DNA of 15,297 nucleotides from Bacillota bacterium (GCA_023443315.1 JAEZVA010000023.1:1-15297); one strand, 5' to 3'; counted from the first letter of the stretch, positions 8,168 through 15,129 are shown. Numbers and translations: made by a program. Notes: generated from the sequence alone by a model not told the origin.

Positions 8168-8267
8168 TAGCAGAGTAGAAAACCGTGCGTAAAGTGCCAT
8201 GAGGACGGGGAGTTGCCCATGGACGAAAAGCTTAGTCTTGCGGTACAGTTTTCGCATCCCGCTGCTA
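8168..8267 (+). promoter_or_regulatory. Tetrahydrofolate (THF) riboswitch, folT type
   Basis: The region matches the class I THF riboswitch consensus known from Clostridia upstream of folT. P1 is TAGCAG (8168-8173) with CTGCTA (8262-8267). It is followed by the conserved GAGTAGA. P2 is GAAAAC (8178-8183) with GTTTTC (8248-8253). Then come GCGTAAAGTG (8187-8196) and P3, CCATG (8197-8201) with CATGG (8218-8222), carrying an ACGGGGAGTTG element. The 3' part has TCGCATCCCGCTGC (8252-8265). The recognised consensus is essentially GAGUAGA...GCGUUAAGUG...GCAUCCGCU. It should sense reduced folate and lower expression of the folate transporter downstream. Confidence 0.92.
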
Positions 8268-8293
8268 CATGACGGGCATTTGTATATCTATTG

Positions 8294-8346
8294 CCTCCTA
8301 TATGTAGCAAATCTTTACTTTTTGCTACATATAGGAGGGTTTTTTT
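8294..8346 (+). terminator. Riboswitch expression platform: terminator and SD-sequestering hairpin
   Basis: A perfect 18-bp stem (8294-8311 with 8321-8338) with a 9-nt loop is followed by G and seven T residues (8340-8346). The 3' arm ends with AGGAGG (8333-8338), the Shine-Dalgarno sequence of folT. The same hairpin can therefore both stop transcription and hide the ribosome binding site. Its 5' arm contains ATGTAGCA (8302-8309), which can alternatively pair with TGCTACAT (8263-8270) that overlaps the 3' strand of riboswitch P1. Confidence 0.88.
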
Positions 8347-8347
8347 A

Positions 8348-8902
8348 TTGAAAGGTCTTATTAACACAGTAGTTAGCTCTGCAAAGAACCTTAAAAATGT
8401 CTCGGCAATCTCCGTGGCCGCCATGATGACGGCAGTGATTATTGTACTTAGCTTTTACACGTTCAGACCCACCGAGTTCTTAAAGATTTCGTTTGGCTTT
8501 CTCCCACTTTCAATTGTCAGTGCCCTTTATGGGCCCATCGTTGGGGGACTGGTGGGCATAGCCGCCGATCTAATCGGCTACGCAATCACTCCGGCGGGAC
8601 CGTATTTTATCGGGTTTACCATCAGCGGGTTTTTGTCCGGCTTTATCTATGGTATGTTTTTATATCAAAAAGGCGGTTCGCTTGTTCGCATTGTACTGGC
8701 TAAGCTTACTATCTCACTATTTGTGCAGATTGGTCTGAATTCGGTTTGGATTAAGCTTCTGTACGGAACCCCCATTATTGCGATGCTTCCCACAAGGTTG
8801 CTTAAGAACGCTGTACTACTACCAATTGAGATTGTTCTGATGTTTGCCGTACTTAAGGGGCTTGAAAAGCTGACAAAACAGGGAAGAATTCCAATCAAAT
8901 AA
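8348..8902 (+). CDS. folT: Folate ECF transporter substrate-binding (S) component
   Basis: FolT is the membrane S component of an energy-coupling factor transporter. It captures folate and works with a shared EcfA-EcfA'-EcfT module, which is not encoded in this window. The 184-residue product has about six hydrophobic segments (roughly 17-38, 50-63, 65-82, 86-107, 113-136 and 150-170). Family motifs include RISFGFLPL-like LKISFGFLPLS (45-55), YGPIVGGLVGIAADLIG (61-77), GPYFIGFTISGFLSGFIYG (84-102), and LN-VWIKLLYG with LP-RLLKN (130-154). The start is a TTG at 8348, nine bases after AGGAGG; an in-frame TTG at 8291 lies in the terminator stem and has no ribosome binding site. The upstream THF riboswitch supports folate as substrate. 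It is followed at 70 nt by the phospholipase-like gene. Confidence 0.92.
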   Translation: MKGLINTVVSSAKNLKNVSAISVAAMMTAVIIVLSFYTFRPTEFLKISFGFLPLSIVSALYGPIVGGLVGIAADLIGYAITPAGPYFIGFTISGFLSGFIYGMFLYQKGGSLVRIVLAKLTISLFVQIGLNSVWIKLLYGTPIIAMLPTRLLKNAVLLPIEIVLMFAVLKGLEKLTKQGRIPIK

Positions 8903-8972
8903 TGTCTTGCTTTTTTGTATTCAAACAAAGCACATCCCGATTACACTCAAACGTTAAGGGGAGTGAAGCCGA

Positions 8973-9905
8973 ATGCCCGCACATATAACACACAGCTTGT
9001 TTGGTGCTGCCGTGCTTTCTTCGGGCATATGCGAACCACTCAACGATGGTGATTCGGTTTGCGGATACGCGCTTGACCGCACCGCGTTTGAATGGGGGCT
9101 ACAAGGCCCCGATCTTCTGTTTTTCGCAACACTTGCCGGCAACAAAAAACTCCCACACTGCGGCAATGTGATGCACGGTCAGGAGATTGATCGCTTATTT
9201 GTTGGGTTGCAGCAGTATGCCATCAGCGTGAAGAACACGAAGGGATACAAGGCGGTTTACTCGTATATCCTTGGTTTTTGCTGTCATTATGTGCTTGATA
9301 AGAATTGTCACCCGTTTGTTTACTACTGGCAAAACGAGGCGGAGCGAAAAAATAAAAAGCTACACTCTATTCATAATAAGCTAGAGAGTGATATAGACAG
9401 CGCAATGTGTGAGCGCAGACTAAAAAAAGACGTGCAAAAATTTAACATGACCGAAGCTGTAATGAAGGACAACTCGGTCTGTCGTCCCATCAGCAAGCTA
9501 TATGCGTACTTGTTTACCGAGTTATATGGTATTCCTGTGAGCGCCGATGAGGTACTGCGGTGCTTTTTGGGAGCAAGGCGTTATTTTCGATTTATCATTG
9601 ACCGGGGAGGGCTACGATATCTCGCCAAGGTAGTTGACATGGTCACCGGTAAAAAGGGCGCCGTGTACCATATGCTTCGCGTTAAAGCGTACGATATTGT
9701 AGTGATGAATGACGACCGCCGTCAGTGGGCAAACCTTAATCGCCCTGAGATGATACGAACAGAAAGCTTTGAAGAGCTGTTTAACGACTCGATAGTCGAG
9801 GCCACAGAACTGATAGGCAGGATGGCTTCTCATATTCTAAGTGAGACCCCATCGCAGGTAACCTCGGGGGATTCCTTTGACAACGGTACGACAAAACAGC
9901 AATAG
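8973..9905 (+). CDS. Zinc-dependent phospholipase C-like protein
   Basis: The 310-residue product belongs to the zinc-dependent phospholipase C superfamily (Bacillus cereus PLC and clostridial alpha-toxin fold). Candidate metal ligands appear in the expected order: His4 or His7 in MPAHITHSLFG, Asp47 in GPDLLFF, His68 in MHGQ, the HxxxDxxxH run His105-Asp109-His113 in CHYVLDKNCHP, and HxxxE His134-Glu138 in HNKLE. No signal peptide precedes the domain, and the Trp that becomes the N-terminus of secreted toxins is absent, so the protein is probably cytoplasmic. Substrate and role are unknown. The C-terminal 140 residues carry no motif I recognise. AAGGGGAG at 8956-8963 supports the ATG. It probably shares the folT transcript, because it lies 70 nt downstream and an intrinsic terminator follows it. 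Confidence 0.85.
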   Translation: MPAHITHSLFGAAVLSSGICEPLNDGDSVCGYALDRTAFEWGLQGPDLLFFATLAGNKKLPHCGNVMHGQEIDRLFVGLQQYAISVKNTKGYKAVYSYILGFCCHYVLDKNCHPFVYYWQNEAERKNKKLHSIHNKLESDIDSAMCERRLKKDVQKFNMTEAVMKDNSVCRPISKLYAYLFTELYGIPVSADEVLRCFLGARRYFRFIIDRGGLRYLAKVVDMVTGKKGAVYHMLRVKAYDIVVMNDDRRQWANLNRPEMIRTESFEELFNDSIVEATELIGRMASHILSETPSQVTSGDSFDNGTTKQQ

Positions 9906-9923
9906 TAAGCAAATAAGTTTAGC

Positions 9924-9960
9924 AAAAGCCGCTTGAAGCATTAAGCTTTGAGCGGTTTTT
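9924..9960 (+). terminator. Intrinsic terminator of the folT-phospholipase unit
   Basis: CCGCTTGAAGC (9929-9939) pairs with GCTTTGAGCGG (9945-9955), giving an 11-bp stem with two G-U wobbles around loop ATTAA. Five T residues follow at 9956-9960. AAAA before the stem means it could also work in the opposite direction. Confidence 0.88.
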
Positions 9961-10027
9961 ACGATATTATTTCATGTTATAAATTTAATACATCCTTAAT
10001 AAATAAAAATCCGATTTTTAACCCAAA

Positions 10028-10078
10028 ATAGTATCAGTAAGCAGGGTTGAAAAACACCCGGCTAGACTGATTTACTAT
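10028..10078. repeat. Long imperfect inverted repeat upstream of the efflux genes
   Basis: ATAGTA (10028-10033) pairs with TACTAT (10073-10078), TCAGT (10034-10038) with ACTGA (10066-10070), and GC-A-GGGT (10041-10047) with ACCC-G-GC (10056-10062), around the loop TGAAAAAC. The arms are interrupted by a 2-nt bulge, a small internal loop and one mismatch. No T tract follows, so it is not a plain terminator. It could be an operator or a structured RNA. Confidence 0.6.
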
Positions 10079-10085
10079 GCATCTC

Positions 10086-10107
10086 GCACTAAATTAAACT
10101 TTAGTGC
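10086..10107. promoter_or_regulatory. Palindromic candidate operator of the efflux operon
   Basis: GCACTAAA (10086-10093) and TTTAGTGC (10100-10107) form a perfect 8-bp inverted repeat with a 6-bp AT-only-but-one spacer. It ends 3 bp before a TATACT -10-like element at 10111-10116, so it covers where RNA polymerase would bind the -35 and spacer. That position suits a dimeric repressor or MerR-type activator. No regulator gene is encoded nearby in the window. Confidence 0.55.
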
Positions 10108-10110
10108 AAT

Positions 10111-10116
10111 TATACT
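10111..10116 (+). promoter_or_regulatory. Candidate -10 element of the efflux operon
   Basis: TATACT is a good match to TATAAT. No good -35 lies 17 or 18 bp upstream (ACTAAA or CACTAA, inside the palindrome), which is compatible with a regulated promoter. If used, transcription begins near 10123, which excludes the GTG at 10104 as the start of the next gene. Confidence 0.5.
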
Positions 10117-10151
10117 ACATTGTCGTTGTTTCGACAGAATGGGTGACGGGT

Positions 10152-11186
10152 ATGAAGTTAAGGGTGACAGTTATTGTACTTGCTATTATTTTATTGATAT
10201 CAACAATATTTGTTCCAGACATATTACTTGCTACGATACCAGAGGTTGGCGTTACACAGTTAACCAAAACCGTCTATAATCAATACTTAAACTGCTCAGG
10301 ATCAATTGAGCAGGAACAAAAGAGCGATGTAACACTCGATGTTCCTGTGGTTTTGTCACGCATCGAGGTTGAGATCGGCGATTATGTAGAAAAAGGACAG
10401 CGACTAGCGGTCGTAAACAAAGAGGCGACGCTCTCTGCCTATTCCAATCTGGATTCTGCGGCAGCGGTTTCGGCTATTATGGGTGGGAGCCTTTCTGGTA
10501 TTCCGGATGAACTACTAAGCAGCTTTGTTAACTCAGGCGGCACATCCATAATAGAGTTGTATGAAAAAAACAAAAAAGCAATACAAACAATTCCCGACAC
10601 CATAAAAGCGCCGGAAAGCGGTGTAGTCACCGTACTAAACGCATACGAAAATCAATTGACGAAGGCCATGATGCCCATTGTATCGATTGCCCAAACCGAA
10701 CATCTGATTGCACGGGTAGCGGTATCAGAAACCAATATATCAAAGATATCACTTGATCAAAGGGTGCTATTGTCGGTCATAGCCAACGAGAGCATGGTCT
10801 ACAATGGTGTCGTAACAAAGATATATCCTACGGCAAACCGTTCGCTGCTTTCTTCCGGAAGCGATGCAACGGTAGATGTCGTGATAAAGATTCTAAACCC
10901 CGATGAATCATTAAAGCCTGGGTTTACCACCAAGGCAAAGATTGTGGTAGAAGAAAGCCGCGAGGCATTTGTGCTGCCCTATGAAGTCGTTTGTCAGGAT
11001 GACGACCAAAACGAGTATGTATACGTATACTCTGGCGGCAGAGCCTTTAAGCGCGTAATACGAACGGGCAACGAGCTTCTTTATGGGGTAGAGGTCATAG
11101 GCGGATTACTTGAAAAAGAGGTTATCGTAACAAACCCCGACCGAATAGAGGGTGAAGACCGCTTGGTAAGGCTTTCTGCCGAATAA
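10152..11186 (+). CDS. MacA/HlyD-like efflux periplasmic adaptor subunit
   Basis: This 344-residue membrane-anchored protein resembles the MacA/HlyD/AcrA adaptor family that partners MacB-type ABC permeases in Gram-positives. An N-terminal hydrophobic segment (about 4-22) anchors it with the bulk outside the membrane. Two lipoyl half-motifs are visible: VVLSRIEVEIGDYVEKGQRLAVVN (66-89) and IKAPESGVVTVLN (151-163). The roughly 60 residues between them are short and rich in Ser, Gly and Ala rather than a long coiled-coil hairpin, as in other Gram-positive adaptors. Beta-barrel and membrane-proximal regions follow (about 185-340), with PGFTTKAKIVVEE at 256-268. The ATG at 10152 is chosen because the anchor begins directly after it; in-frame GTG codons at 10104 and 10143 are alternatives. 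The permease gene starts 23 nt downstream. Confidence 0.82.
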   Translation: MKLRVTVIVLAIILLISTIFVPDILLATIPEVGVTQLTKTVYNQYLNCSGSIEQEQKSDVTLDVPVVLSRIEVEIGDYVEKGQRLAVVNKEATLSAYSNLDSAAAVSAIMGGSLSGIPDELLSSFVNSGGTSIIELYEKNKKAIQTIPDTIKAPESGVVTVLNAYENQLTKAMMPIVSIAQTEHLIARVAVSETNISKISLDQRVLLSVIANESMVYNGVVTKIYPTANRSLLSSGSDATVDVVIKILNPDESLKPGFTTKAKIVVEESREAFVLPYEVVCQDDDQNEYVYVYSGGRAFKRVIRTGNELLYGVEVIGGLLEKEVIVTNPDRIEGEDRLVRLSAE

Positions 11187-11209
11187 TATAGGAGGAATAG
11201 GGATAGCAG

Positions 11210-12397
11210 ATGAGTGATTACCTAAAATATGCGCTCAAAAACCTGTTTTGCAATCGCTTTCGAACCATATTAACCATCATCGGTATTGCCATAGGGGTAT
11301 GCTCGGTAATCATCATCGGTGCAATCTCCGACATGGGGAAATCGGCAATCAACTCCGAGATGGATTCCATCGGCATCAGCGGGCTAACGATTGAAACGGA
11401 TAAGAGAATCAGCAGCGAAAAACTAAACTTTGAGGATCTTGCTGTGGTTAAAACCGCAGCAAATGTAAAAGAGGCAATCCCTGTCATGTTAGAATACACC
11501 AACGCTTACACAAAAAATCTGGTGCTAAACAGCGCGGTGTGGGGGATTGACGCAGGAGCGCGCCAAATTTTTGCGCTTGAAATCCTTCATGGCCGCTTAA
11601 TCGGCAAGGCGGATGTGGGCAGCGGCGAGAACGTTTGCCTTGTAGACAAGAACTTTGCAAACCAAACCTATCGCAGAACCAATATTGTAGGCAAAACCAT
11701 TCGTCTGCGGTTGGGCGGCGTCGATCAGGAATTTACCATTATCGGGGTTGTAAACTCGGGCGGCAATATGCTACAATCTATGCTGAGCAGTTATATCCCG
11801 ACCTTCGTATATATTCCGTATACCGCCATGCAAAATGCTGCGGGTAGGGCATACCTTGACCAGATAGCCATACAGGCAAAGGATGGCATCAGCCTTGAGG
11901 CGGTAGGCGGCGAAGTGGTACGCCGTTTAGAACAAACCAACGGCGACGGCAAGATCTATAAAACCCAAAACATCGCACAGCAAAAGGATAAGCTTAATAA
12001 CCTGCTTAATATTATCTCTTATGTATTGTCGGCGATTGCTGCCATATCACTGATTGTGGCAGGGCTTTCTATCATGACGGTAATGCTGGTATCGGTTAAC
12101 GAGAGAACGCGCGAGATTGGCATAAAAAAGGCCATCGGGGCACGCAATGTGGTTATCCTCAGCGAGTTTTTGCTTGAAGCATTCTCCATCTCGTTGCTTG
12201 GCAGTCTAATTGGATGCTGCATTGGGCTGCTTTTATCATTTATCGCGTTCATGATTATTGGAATGGCGCCGATTGTCAACGTTCAATTGCTATTTTTGTG
12301 CGTTGTGTTTTCTGTTGTTAGCGGAACAATATTTGGCGTATATCCCGCATCGAAAGCGTCAAAGCTGCATCCGGTTGATGCGCTTAGAAACGAGTAA
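11210..12397 (+). CDS. MacB/FtsX-type ABC transporter permease
   Basis: The 395-residue protein has the MacB permease layout. TM1 lies at about 18-40 (FRTILTIIGIAIGVCSVIIIG), followed by a large extracellular MacB-PCD domain (about 45-262). Three C-terminal helices follow at about 268-295, 322-350 and 357-380. The cytoplasmic coupling segment VNERTREIGIKKAIGARNVVILSEFLLEA (296-324) and the closing VYPASKASKLHPVDALRNE (377-395) are strongly diagnostic. Such permeases drive mechanotransmission or efflux of drugs, lipids or peptides together with an ATPase and an adaptor. The adaptor is present just upstream but no MacB-type ATP-binding gene lies next to it. AGGAGG at 11190-11195 is 14 nt from the ATG; a closer AGGGA at 11199-11203 may serve instead. 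The next gene begins 6 nt after its stop. Confidence 0.9.
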   Translation: MSDYLKYALKNLFCNRFRTILTIIGIAIGVCSVIIIGAISDMGKSAINSEMDSIGISGLTIETDKRISSEKLNFEDLAVVKTAANVKEAIPVMLEYTNAYTKNLVLNSAVWGIDAGARQIFALEILHGRLIGKADVGSGENVCLVDKNFANQTYRRTNIVGKTIRLRLGGVDQEFTIIGVVNSGGNMLQSMLSSYIPTFVYIPYTAMQNAAGRAYLDQIAIQAKDGISLEAVGGEVVRRLEQTNGDGKIYKTQNIAQQKDKLNNLLNIISYVLSAIAAISLIVAGLSIMTVMLVSVNERTREIGIKKAIGARNVVILSEFLLEAFSISLLGSLIGCCIGLLLSFIAFMIIGMAPIVNVQLLFLCVVFSVVSGTIFGVYPASKASKLHPVDALRNE

Positions 12398-12403
12398 GCC
12401 AAA

Positions 12404-13147
12404 ATGAATTATCTGCATTCACCCAATCTTCCCGTATCACGGGTAACGGCTGTAGCCATCGGCAAGCGAAACAAGCCATACATTGCTGCACTAAAACACT
12501 TTGGTATTGATTGTATTACGCTTTCCGCCTGCGAGACGCTCTCTGCGCCCGTACAAGACCACGCCGATATGCTGCTATTCCATCTGGGTGGAAATCGACT
12601 ACTGTTGCACAGCCTTGGAGTGAGGGAAGCAACTGAACTAGCGGGGGTTGGCTTTGAGATTGCTACGATCAGCACGCCCTTGGGGGCTACATATCCCTTC
12701 GATTGCGCACTGAATGCGCTGCGCATCGGAAACAGACTTGTCTGCGGCAAACAGACGGCACCTGAGATTACCCAGTACTGTAACGCCAATCGGATACAGG
12801 TATTGCGTTGTGCACAGGGGTACGCGCGTTGTTCGGTCTGCGTGGTCAATGAAAACGCGATCATCACTGCAGACCCGTCCATCGCATCGGTTTGTGCGAA
12901 GCAGGGGATGGATGTATTAAAGATTAGCCCGGGGCATATCAGCTTAGACGGATATCCTTACGGCTTTATCGGCGGGTGTTGTGGGTTGATAGACCACAAT
13001 ACACTTGCGTTCACCGGCGCGCTGGAGAAACATCCGAACGGGCAACTGATAGCCGATTTTCTCGCAAAACACCATGTAAAGCACATAAGCTTAACAGAGG
13101 GCGTACTTACCGATATCGGTGGCTTTATTCCACTGCTATGCGAGTAA
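12404..13147 (+). CDS. DUF6873-like protein, possible GME/pentein fold
   Basis: This 247-residue soluble protein has no signal peptide or membrane segment. It resembles a Firmicutes family I know as DUF6873, assigned to the guanidine-modifying enzyme (pentein) fold; I recognise this by sequence feel rather than a search. Conserved-looking blocks are LHSPNLP (4-10), HADMLLFHLGGN (53-64), YPFDCALNAL (97-106), CAQGYARCSVCVVNENAIITAD (136-157), ISPGHISLDGYPYGFIGGCCGL (174-195) and LTDIGGFIPL (235-244). Pentein enzymes use an acid, a His and a Cys; D100, the Cys pair 192-193 and several His residues are candidates, but I cannot place a catalytic triad. No reaction is assigned. It starts 6 nt after the permease stop with only a weak ribosome binding site, so it is probably translated with that gene. 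Confidence 0.62.
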   Translation: MNYLHSPNLPVSRVTAVAIGKRNKPYIAALKHFGIDCITLSACETLSAPVQDHADMLLFHLGGNRLLLHSLGVREATELAGVGFEIATISTPLGATYPFDCALNALRIGNRLVCGKQTAPEITQYCNANRIQVLRCAQGYARCSVCVVNENAIITADPSIASVCAKQGMDVLKISPGHISLDGYPYGFIGGCCGLIDHNTLAFTGALEKHPNGQLIADFLAKHHVKHISLTEGVLTDIGGFIPLLCE

Positions 13148-13184
13148 ACACAATCCATCTTTGTATTTTACGCGATACAACATA

Positions 13185-13190
13185 GAGGAG
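13185..13190 (+). promoter_or_regulatory. Ribosome binding site of the ABC-F gene
   Basis: GAGGAG lies 10 nt before the ATG at 13201. The 53-nt gap before this gene also holds TTGTAT (13161-13166) with ATACAA (13175-13180), a 6-bp inverted repeat just upstream of the site. Confidence 0.65.
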
Positions 13191-13200
13191 CAAACGACAG

Positions 13201-15117
13201 ATGCTGTTACATATTCAATCCTTGTACAAGGGCTTTCTTGATAAAAAGGTACTTTCCGATATCAACGTTACGGTCGAAAACACAGACCGCATTGGACTAA
13301 TCGGCGCAAACGGCGCGGGGAAATCCACACTGCTTAACATCATCACAGGCAAGCTTGATCCAGATAGCGGCACTGTGATGCGGTCTGGTGGACTTTCTAT
13401 CGGTTTTTTGGAACAGAACAGCGGTCTTGACCGTGAAAGTACGCTGTACGATGAGATGCTTAGCGTCTTTGGATCGCTTTTGAACCTGCAAAACGAGATG
13501 CGCGCGCTGGAAAAAGAGATGGAACACTGTGACAACGATGCGGAGCGTCTTCATGCCCTTTCTGCCGAATACGCGAAAAAGCAGACGGTGTTCGAGCACG
13601 GTGAGGGATACCTGATCGATGTAAAGATTAAGACCATCTTAAACGGTATGGGTTTTGGTCAAACCGCACCCGATACCGCAATCGCCTCGCTAAGTGGCGG
13701 AGAAAAGACCCGTCTTGCGATGGCACGTCTTCTGCTGGAAGAACCACAACTTCTGATTCTAGATGAGCCGACCAACCATCTGGACTTTAAAACCCTGATG
13801 TGGCTGGAGCAGTACCTGACCGACTACAGCGGCGCGATTATTGTGGTATCGCATGACCGCTATTTTCTGGATAAGGTGGTCTCGCAGGTTTGGGAGCTTG
13901 AACGGAATACGTTGACGGCTTACCCCGGCAACTACTCAAAATACCTGCTGCTAAAGCAAGAGCGGTTTGAGCTGCTGCAAAAGGAATACGAACAGCAGCA
14001 AAAGCAGATAGCCTCTTTACAAGACTACATTGACCGAAACATGGCGCGTGCCTCCACCTCAAACAGCGCAAAAGGGCGACTTAAGACGCTGGAAAAGATT
14101 GAGGTGATGGAGAAACCCACGGTCTATGAGAAACACATGTCCCTACGCTTTGGGGCGGAGCGACCGCCCTACAAAGACTTGCTGGAACTAGATAACATTT
14201 CGCTTTGTGTTGGTGAAGGGGAATCAATAAAGCAGCTGTTTCATGACGTATTTCTAACTATCAAACGGGGTGAGCGCGTCGCATTGATTGGCGCAAACGG
14301 GGTGGGGAAATCCTCCCTCCTTAAGGCTATTCAGGAACTACTTCCGATTAGTGGCGGCAGTTATCGTTGGGGGCAAAACGCGGTTATTGGCTACTATGAG
14401 CAGGAAAACGCAAACTTAAACCCCGACAAAACGGCACTTGACGAGCTGTGGGATCGTTTTTCTACCCGCACCGAGTACGAGATGCGCACGGCACTCGGTA
14501 GGGTGCTACTCACAGGGGAGCATGTATATAAACCGGTGCGTGTACTTAGCGGCGGGGAAAGAGCAAAGCTGTCGTTTGCGATCCTTGCCGAGACCAAAAC
14601 CAATGTTTTAATTTTGGATGAACCTACGAATCATCTGGACCTTAACGCGAAGGAAGATTTGGAAAAGGCCCTGCTCTCTTATGAGGGGACACTACTGTTT
14701 GTGTCGCACGACCGCTATCTGCTTAACCGTGTGCCGACGAAGATTGTAGAACTATTTGCGGATGGCGTTAAGGTATATAACGGAAACTTCGATTTCTACA
14801 TGGACGAGATTACCCGGGAAAAGGAGCAGGTCACCGCACAGCAGACTGCGATGGCTAAGCAAATCCCTGCAAAACACGGCGGGTATTATAAAAGCCGTGA
14901 GCAAAAAAGCACCGAGGCAAAGCGCAAAGCGCGTGTTCGGGAGCTGGAAGGATATATCGCAACGTGTGAACAGGAAATAAGTGAGCTAGAGCTTGAACTC
15001 ACAAACGAGGAGGTATACAGCGACTACAAGCGCTCGCAGGAGATCTGCGCACAGCTCGAACAGCGGCGCGCCACGCTTTCAGCCCATATGGATGAATGGG
15101 CTGAACTCGCCGATTAA
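13201..15117 (+). CDS. ABC-F family ATP-binding protein
   Basis: ABC-F proteins are soluble ATPases with two nucleotide-binding domains. They act on the ribosome, either as translation factors or as antibiotic-resistance protection proteins, and have no membrane domain. This 638-residue protein has Walker A GANGAGKST (35-43), signature LSGGEK (about 164-169), Walker B LLILDEPTNHLD (about 184-195) and VVSHDR (about 215-220). The interdomain linker, the P-site tRNA interaction motif, spans about 240-325. The second domain has GANGVGKSS (364-372), LSGGER (about 449-454), VLILDEPTNHLD (about 468-479) and FVSHDR. A charged coiled-coil tail fills about 545-638, as in the YdiF and Uup branches. It looks like a housekeeping-type ABC-F, but resistance function cannot be decided from sequence. 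It is not an obvious energy source for the upstream permease. Confidence 0.92.
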   Translation: MLLHIQSLYKGFLDKKVLSDINVTVENTDRIGLIGANGAGKSTLLNIITGKLDPDSGTVMRSGGLSIGFLEQNSGLDRESTLYDEMLSVFGSLLNLQNEMRALEKEMEHCDNDAERLHALSAEYAKKQTVFEHGEGYLIDVKIKTILNGMGFGQTAPDTAIASLSGGEKTRLAMARLLLEEPQLLILDEPTNHLDFKTLMWLEQYLTDYSGAIIVVSHDRYFLDKVVSQVWELERNTLTAYPGNYSKYLLLKQERFELLQKEYEQQQKQIASLQDYIDRNMARASTSNSAKGRLKTLEKIEVMEKPTVYEKHMSLRFGAERPPYKDLLELDNISLCVGEGESIKQLFHDVFLTIKRGERVALIGANGVGKSSLLKAIQELLPISGGSYRWGQNAVIGYYEQENANLNPDKTALDELWDRFSTRTEYEMRTALGRVLLTGEHVYKPVRVLSGGERAKLSFAILAETKTNVLILDEPTNHLDLNAKEDLEKALLSYEGTLLFVSHDRYLLNRVPTKIVELFADGVKVYNGNFDFYMDEITREKEQVTAQQTAMAKQIPAKHGGYYKSREQKSTEAKRKARVRELEGYIATCEQEISELELELTNEEVYSDYKRSQEICAQLEQRRATLSAHMDEWAELAD

Positions 15118-15129
15118 CTTGAAATTACA

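Noticed and set aside
8291..8347. An upstream TTG extending folT by 19 codons
   Set aside because: The added codons lie inside the terminator hairpin, encode no conserved FolT sequence and have no ribosome binding site. The TTG at 8348 has AGGAGG at ideal distance.
8908..8932. Hairpin TGCTTT-TTTG/CAAA-C-AAAGCA just after folT as a terminator
   Set aside because: It has about ten mostly A-T pairs with a bulge and is followed by CATCCCG, with no T tract. It may be an RNA-stabilising or processing hairpin at most.
10086..10107. The palindrome as a CIRCE element (HrcA site)
   Set aside because: CIRCE is TTAGCACTC-N9-GAGTGCTAA; the half-sites, order and spacer here differ.
12409..12882. A 157-codon minus-strand open frame opposite the DUF6873-like gene
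   Set aside because: The plus-strand frame has coherent conserved blocks and operon spacing. The minus-strand translation has low-complexity Ser/Pro/Arg composition without motifs.
13161..13180. TTGTAT-N8-ATACAA inverted repeat before the ABC-F gene as an attenuator or operator
   Set aside because: Six weak A-T-rich pairs in a 53-nt gap are close to what chance gives. No leader peptide or terminator is visible, so I do not claim regulation.
13201..15117. The ABC-F protein as the missing ATPase of the MacB-like permease
   Set aside because: It has two fused ATPase domains with an ABC-F interdomain linker and a C-terminal coiled coil, typical of ribosome-acting proteins, whereas MacB partners are single-domain LolD-type ATPases. 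It is also separated by another gene.
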